The notes: generated from the letters alone by a model not told the origin. A stretch of 64,000 nt of DNA from Clostridium aminobutyricum (GCF_017255415.1 NZ_JAFJZZ010000003.1:1-64000); one strand, 5' to 3'. Counted from the first letter of the stretch, positions 7,589-17,000 are shown. A program made the numbers and translations.

Positions 7589-8653
7589 ATGAATGCATTG
7601 AAAATTTTACAAAGTGCAGTGGAACAGAAAGCTTCAGATATTTTCTTGATTCCAGGCGCGGGATTTTCCCTAAAGATAAACGGGAGAATTTCTCAGCAGC
7701 CGGGCGAAATGCTATTGCCGGAGGATTTAGCAGATATCATAGCACAGATATATACCTTGTCCAGAAATCGATCCATGGATAGAGTATATACGTTAGGCGA
7801 TGATGATTTTTCCTTTTCAGTGAGATCCTTATCTCGTTTTCGTGCAAGTGTTTTTAAGCAAAGAGGATCTTTAGCAGCTATCATCCGAGTGGTAAACTTT
7901 GAACTGCCGGATTTCCGGGAACTGAATATCCCCGAAACGGTCATTGATTTGGCTTCTTTAAAAAAAGGTCTGGTGTTAGTGACAGGGTCAGCCGGAAGTG
8001 GCAAAAGTACGACTTTAGCATGTATCATTGACCAAATTAATAAAAATAGAAATGCACATGTCATCACACTCGAAGACCCTATTGAATATTTACATAAACA
8101 CGATCAAAGTATCGTTACGCAGAGAGAGATCAATACCGATACGGAAGATTATGTATCCGCATTGCGGTCTGCCCTCAGGCAGGCTCCCGATGTTATCTTG
8201 CTAGGCGAACTGCGGGATTATGAAACGATTCGCACGGCCATGACGGCTGCTGAGACAGGTCATTTAATTATTTCTACGTTACATACCATCGGTGCGGCAA
8301 ATACAATCGACCGCATTATTGATGCCTTTCCGCAAAACCAACAAAACCAGATTCGGACGCAGCTGTCGATGGTGCTTCAAGCTGTTATATCGCAGCAGCT
8401 CCTGCCTACGGTAGACGAAAAAACAATGCCTGCTTTTGAAATCATGTTATTGAACAGTGCAATACGAAATATGATTCGTGAAAGCAAGATTCATCAAATT
8501 GATTCCAATATACTTGCGGGACAGGAAGAAGGTATGATTTCGATGGATATCAGTCTGTGCAATCTATATAAACAGGGAAAGATAACAAAAGAGGTAGCTC
8601 TTAACTACAGCAGCAATCGTGAAATGCTTGAGAAGCGGATGGAACGCGGTTAG
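7589..8653 (+). CDS. pilT: PilT-type pilus ATPase
   Basis: This 354-residue cytoplasmic hexameric ATPase belongs to the GspE/PilT superfamily. Visible motifs are the Walker A GSAGSGKST (residues 133-141), the Asp box region VITLEDPIEYLH, the Walker B region DVILLGELRDYETI and the His box GHLIISTLHT. The size and the absence of an N1 domain fit PilT (retraction) more than PilB (extension); the canonical AIRDPE-like C-terminal signature is not evident. It is the only ATPase in the operon, so either it drives assembly itself or a PilB lies elsewhere. ATG 7589 with GGAG eight bases upstream is chosen over TTG 7571. Confidence 0.88.
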   Translation: MNALKILQSAVEQKASDIFLIPGAGFSLKINGRISQQPGEMLLPEDLADIIAQIYTLSRNRSMDRVYTLGDDDFSFSVRSLSRFRASVFKQRGSLAAIIRVVNFELPDFRELNIPETVIDLASLKKGLVLVTGSAGSGKSTTLACIIDQINKNRNAHVITLEDPIEYLHKHDQSIVTQREINTDTEDYVSALRSALRQAPDVILLGELRDYETIRTAMTAAETGHLIISTLHTIGAANTIDRIIDAFPQNQQNQIRTQLSMVLQAVISQQLLPTVDEKTMPAFEIMLLNSAIRNMIRESKIHQIDSNILAGQEEGMISMDISLCNLYKQGKITKEVALNYSSNREMLEKRMERG

Positions 8654-8717
8654 AGGCTGAAAACACTTATGAATTTTCGTGATTATATTATGGCCGATCT
8701 GGTAATACTAACTATAT

Positions 8718-8784
8718 AAAGAAAGAGGCCATAAAAAATATGTTTTGTCCCCCTTTAGCATAAACAAAGAAGGCTTCTTTCTTT
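8718..8784 (+). other. Long-loop inverted repeat after pilus operon
   Basis: Arms 8718-8730 and 8772-8784 are complementary over 13 bp with one G-U pair; the loop is 41 nt. It may end the pilus operon transcript, although only a short T-rich tail follows. Nothing else is seen between 8654 and 8949. Confidence 0.5.
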
Positions 8785-8949
8785 ATTTTGCGAAAATATC
8801 ATGGAGATCTGAATGTGGTATTTCTCATTTATTCAAGGAATATAGAGGAATAAACTGGGTATTATTGAGAATTTATGGTAAGGTTTGATAAAACATAAAA
8901 AATGACATATAATAGTAATTAGTTCTTTTTTAGACGAAATTATTTTTAC

Positions 8950-8977
8950 TTGAAAATAGTAAAAATAATGGTATACT
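8950..8977 (+). promoter_or_regulatory. Promoter of murA
   Basis: TTGAAA, a 16-bp spacer and TATACT (8972-8977) lie 122 bp before the murA start codon. Confidence 0.6.
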
Positions 8978-9099
8978 ATATAAGGAATTGCGTCTGAAAA
9001 AGTGAAAGAATATTCGCAATAATGTATGAATATACCAAATTTGACAGTAAGAAAAATTAACATATATAGTAAAAAATGAATAGAATTTTGGAGGGAACA

Positions 9100-10362
9100 T
9101 TGGCTAAATATTTAGTTCAGAAAAGTGAACCACTTGTCGGCGAAGTTGAAATCAGTGGTTCTAAAAATGCCGTTCTTCCTATCATGGCAGCTGCAATTTT
9201 GACGGATGAAGCGTGTGAACTTTCAGAAGTTCCGGCTCTTAGAGATGTAGATGTAATGTGCAAGCTGCTTCGAAGCCTAGGTTCAGAGGTAACAGAAGAA
9301 TATAAGTATAATAGACTTAATATAACAACAAAACAAATCCTTACAGAAGAAGCTCCTTATGAGTTGGTAAAAAAGATGAGAGGTTCCATTTTAGCGATGG
9401 GGCCGTTGTTGGCGCGTACCGGAAAAGCGCGAATTGCACGTCCGGGCGGCTGTGCAATCGGTGCCAGACCGATCGAATTACATCTAAAAGGGTTTCAGGC
9501 GTTGGGTGCAAAAATTGTTGAAAGCCACGGTTATGTGGAAGCATCTGCGGACAAGCTGATAGGGAACAACATTTATTTTGACTTCCCGAGCGTAGGGGCT
9601 ACAGAAAATGTAATGATGGCAGCTGTTCTGGCAGAAGGCGTGACCATTTTGGAGAACGTGGCAGAGGAACCTGAAATTGTTGATTTGGCAAACTTTTTAA
9701 ATCGAATGGGTGCTAGAATTAAAGGCGCAGGGACCGATACTATCAAAATTGAAGGCGTTTCGTCATTACATGGGGCAAAGCATTCTATTATTCCGGATCG
9801 GATTGAGACGGGTACTTTTATGATAGCGGCAGCTATTACGAGAGGAACTGTGCTGATTAAAAATGTTGTGCCGGATCACGTAAAGCCGATTATTGCAAAG
9901 CTGAAAGAAAGCGGTGTACTGATTGATATTACAGATGAAGGGATGTTGGTGAAAGGCGATGCGCAGCCATTAACTTCTACCGATATCAAAACCTTGCCTT
10001 ACCCCGGTTTTCCAACAGACATGCAGTCACAGTTTATGGCCTTTCTGGCAACCGTAAAAGGATCAAGCAATGTGATTGAGACGGTTTTTGAAAATCGATT
10101 TATGCATGTCGGCGAATTAAATCGTATGGGAGCCAATATAAAGACGGAAGGAAATTGTGCAATCGTGCAGGGGGAAAGAGGCCTGCAAGGAGCGCAAGTC
10201 ATTTCTACGGACCTGCGGGCAGGGGCTGCTTTAGTGTTAGCGGGTCTGACGGCCGAGGGAACGACTGAAATCTCTGAAATCTATCACATCGAAAGAGGTT
10301 ACGAAAAATTCATAGAAAAATTCAGAGGCCTAGGGGCTACCATCATTCGAGTAGAAGAGTAA
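9100..10362 (+). CDS. murA: UDP-N-acetylglucosamine 1-carboxyvinyltransferase
   Basis: MurA catalyses the first committed step of peptidoglycan synthesis, transferring enolpyruvate from PEP to UDP-GlcNAc in the cytosol. The protein shows the N-terminal GEVEISGSKNAVLPIMAA signature with its Lys-Asn pair, and the PEP-binding, fosfomycin-target Cys118 in RPGGCAIGARP. DLRAGAALVLAGL near the C terminus is also typical. The length is 420 residues, matching the family (417-430). TTG 9100 is chosen because GGAGGG lies just upstream and MAKYLVQKSEP matches the usual family start; an in-frame ATG at 9076 lacks a binding site. A terminator follows; its neighbour spoIID is convergent. Confidence 0.95.
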   Translation: MAKYLVQKSEPLVGEVEISGSKNAVLPIMAAAILTDEACELSEVPALRDVDVMCKLLRSLGSEVTEEYKYNRLNITTKQILTEEAPYELVKKMRGSILAMGPLLARTGKARIARPGGCAIGARPIELHLKGFQALGAKIVESHGYVEASADKLIGNNIYFDFPSVGATENVMMAAVLAEGVTILENVAEEPEIVDLANFLNRMGARIKGAGTDTIKIEGVSSLHGAKHSIIPDRIETGTFMIAAAITRGTVLIKNVVPDHVKPIIAKLKESGVLIDITDEGMLVKGDAQPLTSTDIKTLPYPGFPTDMQSQFMAFLATVKGSSNVIETVFENRFMHVGELNRMGANIKTEGNCAIVQGERGLQGAQVISTDLRAGAALVLAGLTAEGTTEISEIYHIERGYEKFIEKFRGLGATIIRVEE

Positions 10363-10418
10363 TGATAAATCATTGATAGAAGTGTTGAATCTAAATAGTT
10401 AAATATATGTAAAGATGA

Positions 10419-10445
10419 CAGGTAATAGAGTTACCTGCCATTTTT
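10419..10445 (+). terminator. Terminator between murA and spoIID
   Basis: A 7-bp stem CAGGTAA / TTACCTG with a 5-nt loop is followed shortly by TTTTT. It serves murA, and its palindromic form may also slow the convergent spoIID transcript. Confidence 0.7.
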
Positions 10446-10457
10446 ATGTGTATCTTT

Positions 10458-11561
10458 TTAATAGATTTTAATACCTGTATAGTAATGTTTTAAAATATCT
10501 TTATAGGTATATCCTTTTTCCGCCATACCGTTTGCACCGTATTGGCTCATTCCTACCCCGTGACCATATCCATTGCTAGTAAATATGATATAAGGCTGTG
10601 CATTGGAAATGGTGAAGCCTACGGTGAAGTTTGCGGAGGCAAGCCCTAAACAATCACGAATATCACGGCCGGTCAAGGATTGATTGCCTACCTGTATCTG
10701 ATTGACGCGTCCTCCTTGGCTATTATTTAATATTTTTATAGTTGAAATCGAAATATCTCCAAATGCTTTATTGGGGTAAGCACTTTTTATTTTTTGAGCA
10801 AATTCCGTAACCGTATAAGAGGTCGATTCGTTTTGATGGGTGGCCTCTTTCTCATAAGGACTGTCTACACTTCTTAAGTAAGGCACGGCGGAAGCAAAAA
10901 CATCTTCCGAGTTTTCTGTATGGCCGCCGCTGGAAGAGTGGAATAATGCTTGCTCTGCAAGCTGTCCGTCATAATACATCATTTGGCCTTTTGTTGAATC
11001 CACCGCTTCACAAATTTTTATCCAGCCATCTGCCATCCATGCTTCGCCCTTTAGGTTTTTCAGTTCATCGACACTGCGATATACCTGACAGTGCGTATCA
11101 TTGCATAATGGTGCACTTGGATGGGCAGGCGGATTACCGCCGACACCGGACCTGAGAACTTTGGAAAGAGAATAAGTTCTAGCTGCAACAGCTTGCGCTT
11201 TAAGTGCTTCTTCTTCAAAAGTAGCGGGCATTTCTCCGGCGACGACGCCTTTCACGTAGTCCTCGAACGGAACCGCCATGGTTTGCTTTGTGGTGGTATT
11301 GTAAACATTGATATAGTCGGGAGGAGTGATTTTATTTGGAAAACTTTCTGTTATAGGATTCCCCGGGACTTTATCAAAGAGAGAATAAATTCCGTATAAC
11401 GAAGCAGGAAACAAGAGCAAACAAAATAAGCAGGCCAAGAGTATGTAAGAAGCTATTTTAGCAAAAAAATTAAACTGAGGATGCTGGAGACTGCGGCGAT
11501 GAAAAGCAGTTTTTAAAGTATGCAAATTCCTTTTATTAAAATGTCTTTTTTGTATTTTCAT
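10458..11561 (-). CDS. spoIID: Stage II sporulation protein D
   Basis: SpoIID is a membrane-bound lytic transglycosylase that, with SpoIIP and SpoIIM, degrades septal peptidoglycan during forespore engulfment. The 367-residue protein has a basic N terminus, one membrane segment at about 36-59, and the SpoIID domain with VKGVVAGEMPATFEEEALK, QAVAARTY and the C-terminal GHGVGMSQYGANGMA. AAAGGA precedes the ATG by a normal distance. In many Firmicutes spoIID follows murA in the same direction; here the two are convergent. The gene indicates a spore former. Confidence 0.93.
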   Translation of the reverse strand: MKIQKRHFNKRNLHTLKTAFHRRSLQHPQFNFFAKIASYILLACLFCLLLFPASLYGIYSLFDKVPGNPITESFPNKITPPDYINVYNTTTKQTMAVPFEDYVKGVVAGEMPATFEEEALKAQAVAARTYSLSKVLRSGVGGNPPAHPSAPLCNDTHCQVYRSVDELKNLKGEAWMADGWIKICEAVDSTKGQMMYYDGQLAEQALFHSSSGGHTENSEDVFASAVPYLRSVDSPYEKEATHQNESTSYTVTEFAQKIKSAYPNKAFGDISISTIKILNNSQGGRVNQIQVGNQSLTGRDIRDCLGLASANFTVGFTISNAQPYIIFTSNGYGHGVGMSQYGANGMAEKGYTYKDILKHYYTGIKIY

Positions 11562-11608
11562 AATTTTATCCTTTTTGAATTAATTATATGAAAGGGTTGG
11601 ACAATTTA

Positions 11609-11617
11609 TGTTATACT
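11609..11617 (+). promoter_or_regulatory. Extended -10 promoter of fumarase operon
   Basis: TGTTATACT fits an extended -10 element (TG-n-TATACT) 121 bp before the start codon; there is no good -35 box. Confidence 0.45.
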
Positions 11618-11738
11618 AATTTAAAAATGGCATTGCGGAAAAATTGGACGAGCAGAGCTTGAACAATAGTATATAAAAACTTATGAAAGAGAATATTGAA
11701 TTAGAACTTAATCTGAACGGAGAGGAGAAAATCGATCG

Positions 11739-12581
11739 ATGAGGGAAATAAATGTAGAAGAAATCACGATAGCTGTGGCTGAATTGGCAGTAGAGACGAA
11801 CCACCATCTTAGCTCAGATGTATGTTCACGAATTAATGGATGCAGGGAAGAAGAAACTTGGCCGGTAGCAAAAAATGTGCTGGAAAAGATAGAGGAAAAT
11901 ATTGATATCGCTCAGCAAGGTATATTTCCGCTTTGTCAGGATACGGGAATGGCATGTGTATTTTTAGAAATAGGTCAAGATGTACATCTTATCGGTGGAA
12001 ACCTTGAAGAAGCTATAAATAAAGGCGTCAGAAAAGGATATGGAGAGGGATACCTGAGAAAATCTGTAGTGAAAGATCCGATACGCCGCGGCAATACCGG
12101 TGACAATACTCCTGCGCACATTCATTATGAAATTGTACCGGGGGAGCAGGTTAAGATTGTTTTCGCACCAAAGGGATTCGGATCAGAAAATATGAGTCAA
12201 ATTAAAATGTTTCCGCCTGCGGCAGGAGAAAAAGGTGTAAAAGATTTTGTCGTACAAGTGGTAAAAGAGGCCGGAGCCAATCCGTGCCCGCCTATTGTCG
12301 TAGGAGTCGGAATTGGCGGTACTTTTGATAGAGCGGCGTTGATGGCCAAAGAGGCCTTGCTGATTCCTTTTGATGAGCCTAATCCGGATGATTATTACAA
12401 TGAGATGGAGAAAGAGCTTCTGGAACGAATTAATGCACTGGGGATCGGTCCGCAGGGCCTAGGAGGCAAAACAACGGCGTTAGCCGTTAAAATAAAGACT
12501 TATCCTACCCACATTGCCGGTATGCCTGTGGCGGTCAATATCAATTGTCATGTTTCAAGGCATGCAGAACGAGTTTTATGA
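11739..12581 (+). CDS. fumA: Fumarate hydratase alpha subunit (class I, Fe-S)
   Basis: This is the alpha subunit (280 residues) of a two-subunit [4Fe-4S] fumarase/L-tartrate dehydratase, which interconverts fumarate and malate in the cytosol. Candidate cluster cysteines are seen in FPLCQDTGMACVF, ANPCPPIVVGVGIGGT and the terminal INCHVSRHAERVL. GNTGDNTPAHIHYEIVPG is also characteristic. The beta-subunit gene follows after 30 bp with its own ribosome binding site. Tartrate dehydratase (TtdA) is homologous and cannot be fully excluded. Oxygen-labile class I enzymes are usual in anaerobes. Confidence 0.9.
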   Translation: MREINVEEITIAVAELAVETNHHLSSDVCSRINGCREEETWPVAKNVLEKIEENIDIAQQGIFPLCQDTGMACVFLEIGQDVHLIGGNLEEAINKGVRKGYGEGYLRKSVVKDPIRRGNTGDNTPAHIHYEIVPGEQVKIVFAPKGFGSENMSQIKMFPPAAGEKGVKDFVVQVVKEAGANPCPPIVVGVGIGGTFDRAALMAKEALLIPFDEPNPDDYYNEMEKELLERINALGIGPQGLGGKTTALAVKIKTYPTHIAGMPVAVNINCHVSRHAERVL

Positions 12582-12611
12582 TGCAGGGAAGGGAAATAGG
12601 AGGATAAAAGC

Positions 12612-13172
12612 ATGACAGAAATGAAAAGATTGGAATTTCCGTTCACGAAGGAGAAGATGCGTCAATTAAAGGCAGGAGAGTCTGTTTTAATTTCGGGAAT
12701 TATCTATACGGCAAGAGATGCAGCGCACAAAAGGCTGGTAGAAATGCTGGATAGAGGAGAGCCATTACCCTTTGAACTGGAAGGTTCCATTATCTATTAT
12801 GTAGGGCCTACTCCTGAAAAACCGGGTAATGCCATCGGCTCAGCAGGTCCCACGACCAGTTATCGAATGGATTCTTATGCACCTAGGCTGCTGGATTTAG
12901 GACAAGCAGGAATGATCGGCAAAGGACAGCGTTCAAAAGAAGTAATAGATGCTGCGATCCGAAACGATGCGGTATATTTTGCGGCGATTGGAGGTGCGGG
13001 AGCACTGATTGCCAGAAGTATAAAGGAGTCTGAAATCATTGCTTTTGAAGAGTTGGGAGCAGAAGCAATTCGTAAGCTGAAAGTGATTGATTTCCCGGCA
13101 GTTGTAGTGATAGACAGTCAAGGCAGTAATTATTATGAGATCGGAACAAAAGAATATCTTGAAAGTCTATAA
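12612..13172 (+). CDS. fumB: Fumarate hydratase beta subunit (class I)
   Basis: This is the beta subunit (186 residues) of the Fe-S fumarase, corresponding to the C-terminal domain of single-chain class I enzymes. Family motifs include SGIIYTARDAAHKR, YYVGPTPEKPG, GSAGPTTSYRMD and AIGGAGALIA. AGGAGG lies about eight bases before the ATG. It works in complex with the alpha subunit encoded just upstream, and a bidirectional terminator closes the operon. Confidence 0.9.
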   Translation: MTEMKRLEFPFTKEKMRQLKAGESVLISGIIYTARDAAHKRLVEMLDRGEPLPFELEGSIIYYVGPTPEKPGNAIGSAGPTTSYRMDSYAPRLLDLGQAGMIGKGQRSKEVIDAAIRNDAVYFAAIGGAGALIARSIKESEIIAFEELGAEAIRKLKVIDFPAVVVIDSQGSNYYEIGTKEYLESL

Positions 13173-13200
13173 AAAAGCCTCTGGAAACAGAGGTTTTTTT
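13171..13200. terminator. Bidirectional terminator after fumarase operon
   Basis: The stem CCTCTG / CAGAGG with a GAAA tetraloop is flanked by A6 on the left and T7 on the right, so it can serve both the fumarase operon and the convergent EAL-HDOD gene. Confidence 0.85.
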
Positions 13201-13207
13201 ATAGACT

Positions 13208-14434
13208 TTATACGGGACAATCCATACAATTGGTGACTGCTTCAGACCATTTGACGGCTTTCAGATATATCGTGGAAACGATTTCAAGGCTGACATGCAG
13301 TTCCTGACACAATTTTTCGACCTCTTCCCAATTCCCTTTTTCGTAATGAAGAGCAATCTGAAGAGGTTTACCTAGTACATTTTCTCTATATAAGATGGCT
13401 TCCTTAGTTTCTGCCGGAAGAGGCAACTCGTTCAATATTTTTTCCATCGAATTATTCATCAGAATATCCATCATGGAAAAAAGACCCACTAAAAAAAGTT
13501 CCCCTCGTCTCGCTGAAAGATTAAGAGGTTCTGCCATGAGCTCCAGCATTTTCGCTCGCTGAAGGGCAATCGCAACAAGTTCATCTGTTTGCCCGAGTGA
13601 CATACTTCGTAATATCAGCAAATAAATCCAGGATTTAATATTTTCAAAGCCAAGTCGTACTAATGCTTCATGAATGCTGCTGATTGGATGGAGTCCGCCA
13701 AAGAAAGGTGAATTTACATATTTAAATAGCTTATAAGCCAAAGATACATCTTTTTCAATAATAGAAGTCAGTTTCTCATAAGTTGGTGTAGGAGCCTGTA
13801 ATTCATCCATAATTTCAAGGTGATTGCAGGATAAGCTTGCTACATCTTTAAATCGAAGGATGGAGGGTTTGGAAAAATAATAGCCTTGAAAAAAGTGATA
13901 TCCATAGCGTTTTGCTCTTTCAAATTCCGCCATATTTTCGATTTTCTCAGCTAAAAATTTTAAACCAGGTCGTTTATATTTCTGAACAATGCTTAACTGT
14001 TCATCAGGGGTTGTGAGCATAAAGTCTACTTTGATAATGTCCATAAGAGAGATCACTTCCGGATACGTGTAGCGAGGCGTAAAATCGTCCAGCGCTAAAG
14101 TATACCCTTTTTCTTTTAGCTCACGAAGCTTTTCTATGAAAGCTTCATCGGGAATAATATCTTCCAGTATTTCAATCGAGATATGATCTTTGGAGAATAA
14201 AAAAGGCGTGTCGTTCATAATCAGGTTTTTGGTAAAATTGATAAAGGCGCGTTTTTGATCAACAAGCTGTTCGAAAGATGCTACCAATGTACTTCCGGAA
14301 AGAACTGTTTGAGTAGCCACATCACTATTGGTAATATGAGCAAAGTCTATATTCGAATCCCGATAGAGTAATTCGTAGGCAAGGATATCCCTATATTGGT
14401 CAAAAATAGGCTGCCTTGCAATATATAATAACAT
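13208..14434 (-). CDS. EAL-HDOD signalling protein (YuxH type)
   Basis: This 408-residue protein has an N-terminal EAL-like domain (about 1-195) and a C-terminal HDOD domain (about 200-390, with SIIEKDVSLAYKLFKYVNS and HEALVRLGFENIKSWIYLL). The start MLLYIARQPIFDQYRDILAYELLYR is typical of the YuxH family. EAL is changed to ELL and the second acidic motif reads LALDDFTP, so cyclic-di-GMP hydrolysis is doubtful; such proteins are thought to work as signal adaptors. It is transcribed alone, convergent to fumarase. AGAGGA precedes the ATG. Confidence 0.85.
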   Translation of the reverse strand: MLLYIARQPIFDQYRDILAYELLYRDSNIDFAHITNSDVATQTVLSGSTLVASFEQLVDQKRAFINFTKNLIMNDTPFLFSKDHISIEILEDIIPDEAFIEKLRELKEKGYTLALDDFTPRYTYPEVISLMDIIKVDFMLTTPDEQLSIVQKYKRPGLKFLAEKIENMAEFERAKRYGYHFFQGYYFSKPSILRFKDVASLSCNHLEIMDELQAPTPTYEKLTSIIEKDVSLAYKLFKYVNSPFFGGLHPISSIHEALVRLGFENIKSWIYLLILRSMSLGQTDELVAIALQRAKMLELMAEPLNLSARRGELFLVGLFSMMDILMNNSMEKILNELPLPAETKEAILYRENVLGKPLQIALHYEKGNWEEVEKLCQELHVSLEIVSTIYLKAVKWSEAVTNCMDCPV

Positions 14435-14535
14435 CTGGCCACATCCTCTCTAAATAAAATACTGTGATATGGGCTAAGAACATTATGAAATATTATTTAA
14501 TAAATTATATCACCGTTTAAATGTAAAATAAAGAT

Positions 14536-14571
14536 AATAAAAAAACAGATATCGGTTTAACCCGATATCTG
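14536..14571 (-). terminator. Terminator of feo operon 1
   Basis: A perfect 10-bp stem CAGATATCGG / CCGATATCTG with a 6-nt loop has an A-rich run on its left, which reads as a T tail on the minus strand, just past the last gene of the feo operon. Confidence 0.88.
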
Positions 14572-14612
14572 TCCATCCTATTCATTTCTCTTTAAGAATA
14601 CCCTTTATATTT

Positions 14613-14828
14613 TTATTTCTGATCACTTTTTTTGTCAATAATCGGATGATCATGGCAGTGGCAGTCAGAACCTGATTCGTTGTTTTCTGAATCGGAACAA
14701 TGACTGCAGCCGACGCATCCACCTTGTTTCGTTGATCGATATACAGACCGTATGGCTAAAAGAATCAATCCGACTAAGATGATGCTTATAACTATAGTTG
14801 CTGCATTGGCAGTCAGCCATGTAATCAT
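14613..14828 (-). CDS. FeoB-associated Cys-rich membrane protein
   Basis: This 71-residue protein has one N-terminal membrane helix (about 8-28), then a basic turn and a Cys/His-rich cytosolic tail (GGCVGCSHCSDSEN and SDCHCHDHP). Small proteins of this layout, sometimes called FeoC-like, commonly follow feoB and are thought to bind metal or stabilise FeoB. It is the last gene of the operon, 18 bp after feoB. Confidence 0.82.
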   Translation of the reverse strand: MITWLTANAATIVISIILVGLILLAIRSVYRSTKQGGCVGCSHCSDSENNESGSDCHCHDHPIIDKKSDQK

Positions 14829-14846
14829 ATGTCATCCCCCCTAATG

Positions 14847-17000
14847 TTAAGTAGTTAAATGAGCCGCTTTTGCTTTCAGTTTATCTTGCGGTGCCGGTCT
14901 GAGTAATAAGAACAGCATTCCAATCAGAAGCACAAGTGCTACGATTGTACCGATACCGAAGGTAACTCCTCCGAATAGGAGACCACCCAGCTGATGGATG
15001 ATTAAAGCAACAACGTATGCGAATAAAGATTGATAGATGATAGCAAACCAAGTCCATTTTGCGTTGTTCATTTCTCTTCTGATGGCACCGATCGCCGCAA
15101 AGCAAGGAGCGCAAAGCAGGTTAAATACCAAGAAAGAAACGGCAGCTGCTCCGTAAGGGAACATGGAAGCAATCTGGGAAAGAAGACCGGAATCATCTTC
15201 TGCAATATCGGCACCTAAACCAAGGAGTACGCCGAAGGTTCCTACAACGTTTTCTTTTGCAACCAAACCGGATATAGTAGCTACTGTTGCTCTCCATTCA
15301 CCGAAACCGAGAGGCGCAAAGATTGGAGCAATCGCCATACCGATTACGGCAAGGATACTTTCTTCTTGCGCTACCATCCCAAAACCTCCCTCGGAGAAAC
15401 CGAAGCTGGATAAGAACCATATAGCAGCACAAGCCAAGAAGATAATAGTACCGGCTTTGATGATAAAGGAGCGGCCGCGTTCCCACATGTGAATTAATAC
15501 GCCCTTTGCCGCAGGAAGATGGTACTGTGGAAGCTCCATAACAAACGGTGCAGGATCTCCCGCAAACATGCGCGTCTTTTTTAATACGATTCCTGAAAAT
15601 ACTACAGCCAATACACCCATAAAATACATTGCCGGAGCCAGCCATGTGATGTGAGGGAATATAGCACCGCCGATCAATGCGATAACCGGCAGCTTTGCAC
15701 CGCAAGGGATGAAGGTTGTCGTCATAATAGTCATACGTCGGTCTTTTTCATTTTCGATCGTCTTTGTTGCCATTATCCCGGGAACTCCACAACCGGAACC
15801 GATCAAGAGAGGGATAAAGCTTTTTCCGGAAAGGCCGAACTTACGGAAAATTCGGTCCATAATGAATGCCACTCGCGCCATATAGCCGCAATCTTCCAAG
15901 ATTGACAGGAAGAAGAATAGGATAAACATCTGTGGTACAAAGCCCAACACGGCTCCGACACCGCCGATGATACCGTCAACTACAAGGCCTTGCAACCATT
16001 CAGCAGCGTTTGCCTGTTCCAATAGGGCAGATGCTCCGCCTTGGATGTATTCTCCGAAAAGTACATCATTCGTCCAATCGGTTACTACGGAACCGATTGA
16101 TGAGATAGAGACATAATATACCATAAACATGATTGCCGCAAATATAGGAAGTGCAAGCCATCTATTCGTTACTACACGGTCAATTTTATCGGAAGTCGTT
16201 GCTCCGGTTGTCTTTTTCTGCAAACATTTTTTGATGACTTTACTTATGTATTCGTATCTTTCGTTGACGATGATGCTCTCACTATCGTCGTCCATAAGGT
16301 TTTCCAACTTAGTAATAATATCTTCTAGCTGGATCTTTGTAGCCTCATCGAAATTAAAAGATTCCAGAACCTCTTTATCACGCTCGAATAATTTGATGCT
16401 ATACCAACGCAATTGATTGACGGGAACAGAAGTTTTGACAATCTCAGCAATCTCAGCCAAGGTAGTTTCCACCGATTCGCTAAAATGATGAACCGGAGTC
16501 ATAGGTGAATTGGATTTGGCGAGTTCCATGGCAGCTTTTGCAGCAGCCATACTGCCTTCTCCTTTTAAAGCGGAGGTTTCAACGACTTGACAGCCCAATA
16601 CCTCACTTAGCTTTGAATTGTTGATTTGATCGCCATTTCTTCTTACTAAGTCCATCATGTTAAGCGCAAGAACTACAGGCAAACCAAGTTCCAGTAGCTG
16701 CGTTGTCAAATATAGATTTCGTTCAAGATTTGTACCATCTACCAGATTGATGATGGCATTGGGTGTTTCCTGTAAAAGGTACTTTCTGGTCACTACCTCT
16801 TCCAGGGTATATGGGGAAAGGGAATAAACTCCCGGTAAGTCTGTAATAATGACGCCTTTATTTCCTTTTAATTTTCCTTCTTTTTTTTCTACGGTAACTC
16901 CCGGCCAATTCCCGACATATTGGCTCGAACCTGTTAAATCATTAAACATGGTTGTTTTGCCGCAGTTAGGATTGCCTGCCAGAGCAAGTCTAATATTCAT
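14847..17000 (-). CDS. feoB: Ferrous iron transporter FeoB (copy 1)
   Basis: FeoB imports Fe(II) across the cytoplasmic membrane. The 717-residue protein has an N-terminal G domain with G1 GNPNCGKTT (about 9-17), G3 DLPGVYSL, G4 NMMD and G5 SALKG. A helical linker (~160-280) and a polytopic membrane domain with two Gate regions follow. The core carries the conserved motifs GSGCGVPGIMATKTIE and TTFIPCGAKLPV, typical of canonical FeoB. Two feoA genes lie upstream and a Cys-rich partner downstream. A near-perfect copy of the GTTAGC palindrome lies in the 98-bp gap before it (17065-17080). A second, more divergent FeoB is encoded at 52684-54831. Confidence 0.95.
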   Translation of the reverse strand: MNIRLALAGNPNCGKTTMFNDLTGSSQYVGNWPGVTVEKKEGKLKGNKGVIITDLPGVYSLSPYTLEEVVTRKYLLQETPNAIINLVDGTNLERNLYLTTQLLELGLPVVLALNMMDLVRRNGDQINNSKLSEVLGCQVVETSALKGEGSMAAAKAAMELAKSNSPMTPVHHFSESVETTLAEIAEIVKTSVPVNQLRWYSIKLFERDKEVLESFNFDEATKIQLEDIITKLENLMDDDSESIIVNERYEYISKVIKKCLQKKTTGATTSDKIDRVVTNRWLALPIFAAIMFMVYYVSISSIGSVVTDWTNDVLFGEYIQGGASALLEQANAAEWLQGLVVDGIIGGVGAVLGFVPQMFILFFFLSILEDCGYMARVAFIMDRIFRKFGLSGKSFIPLLIGSGCGVPGIMATKTIENEKDRRMTIMTTTFIPCGAKLPVIALIGGAIFPHITWLAPAMYFMGVLAVVFSGIVLKKTRMFAGDPAPFVMELPQYHLPAAKGVLIHMWERGRSFIIKAGTIIFLACAAIWFLSSFGFSEGGFGMVAQEESILAVIGMAIAPIFAPLGFGEWRATVATISGLVAKENVVGTFGVLLGLGADIAEDDSGLLSQIASMFPYGAAAVSFLVFNLLCAPCFAAIGAIRREMNNAKWTWFAIIYQSLFAYVVALIIHQLGGLLFGGVTFGIGTIVALVLLIGMLFLLLRPAPQDKLKAKAAHLTT

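Noticed and set aside
9076-9099. ATG at 9076 as the murA start
   Set aside because: No ribosome binding site precedes it, while GGAGGG sits just before TTG 9100, which gives the usual N terminus.
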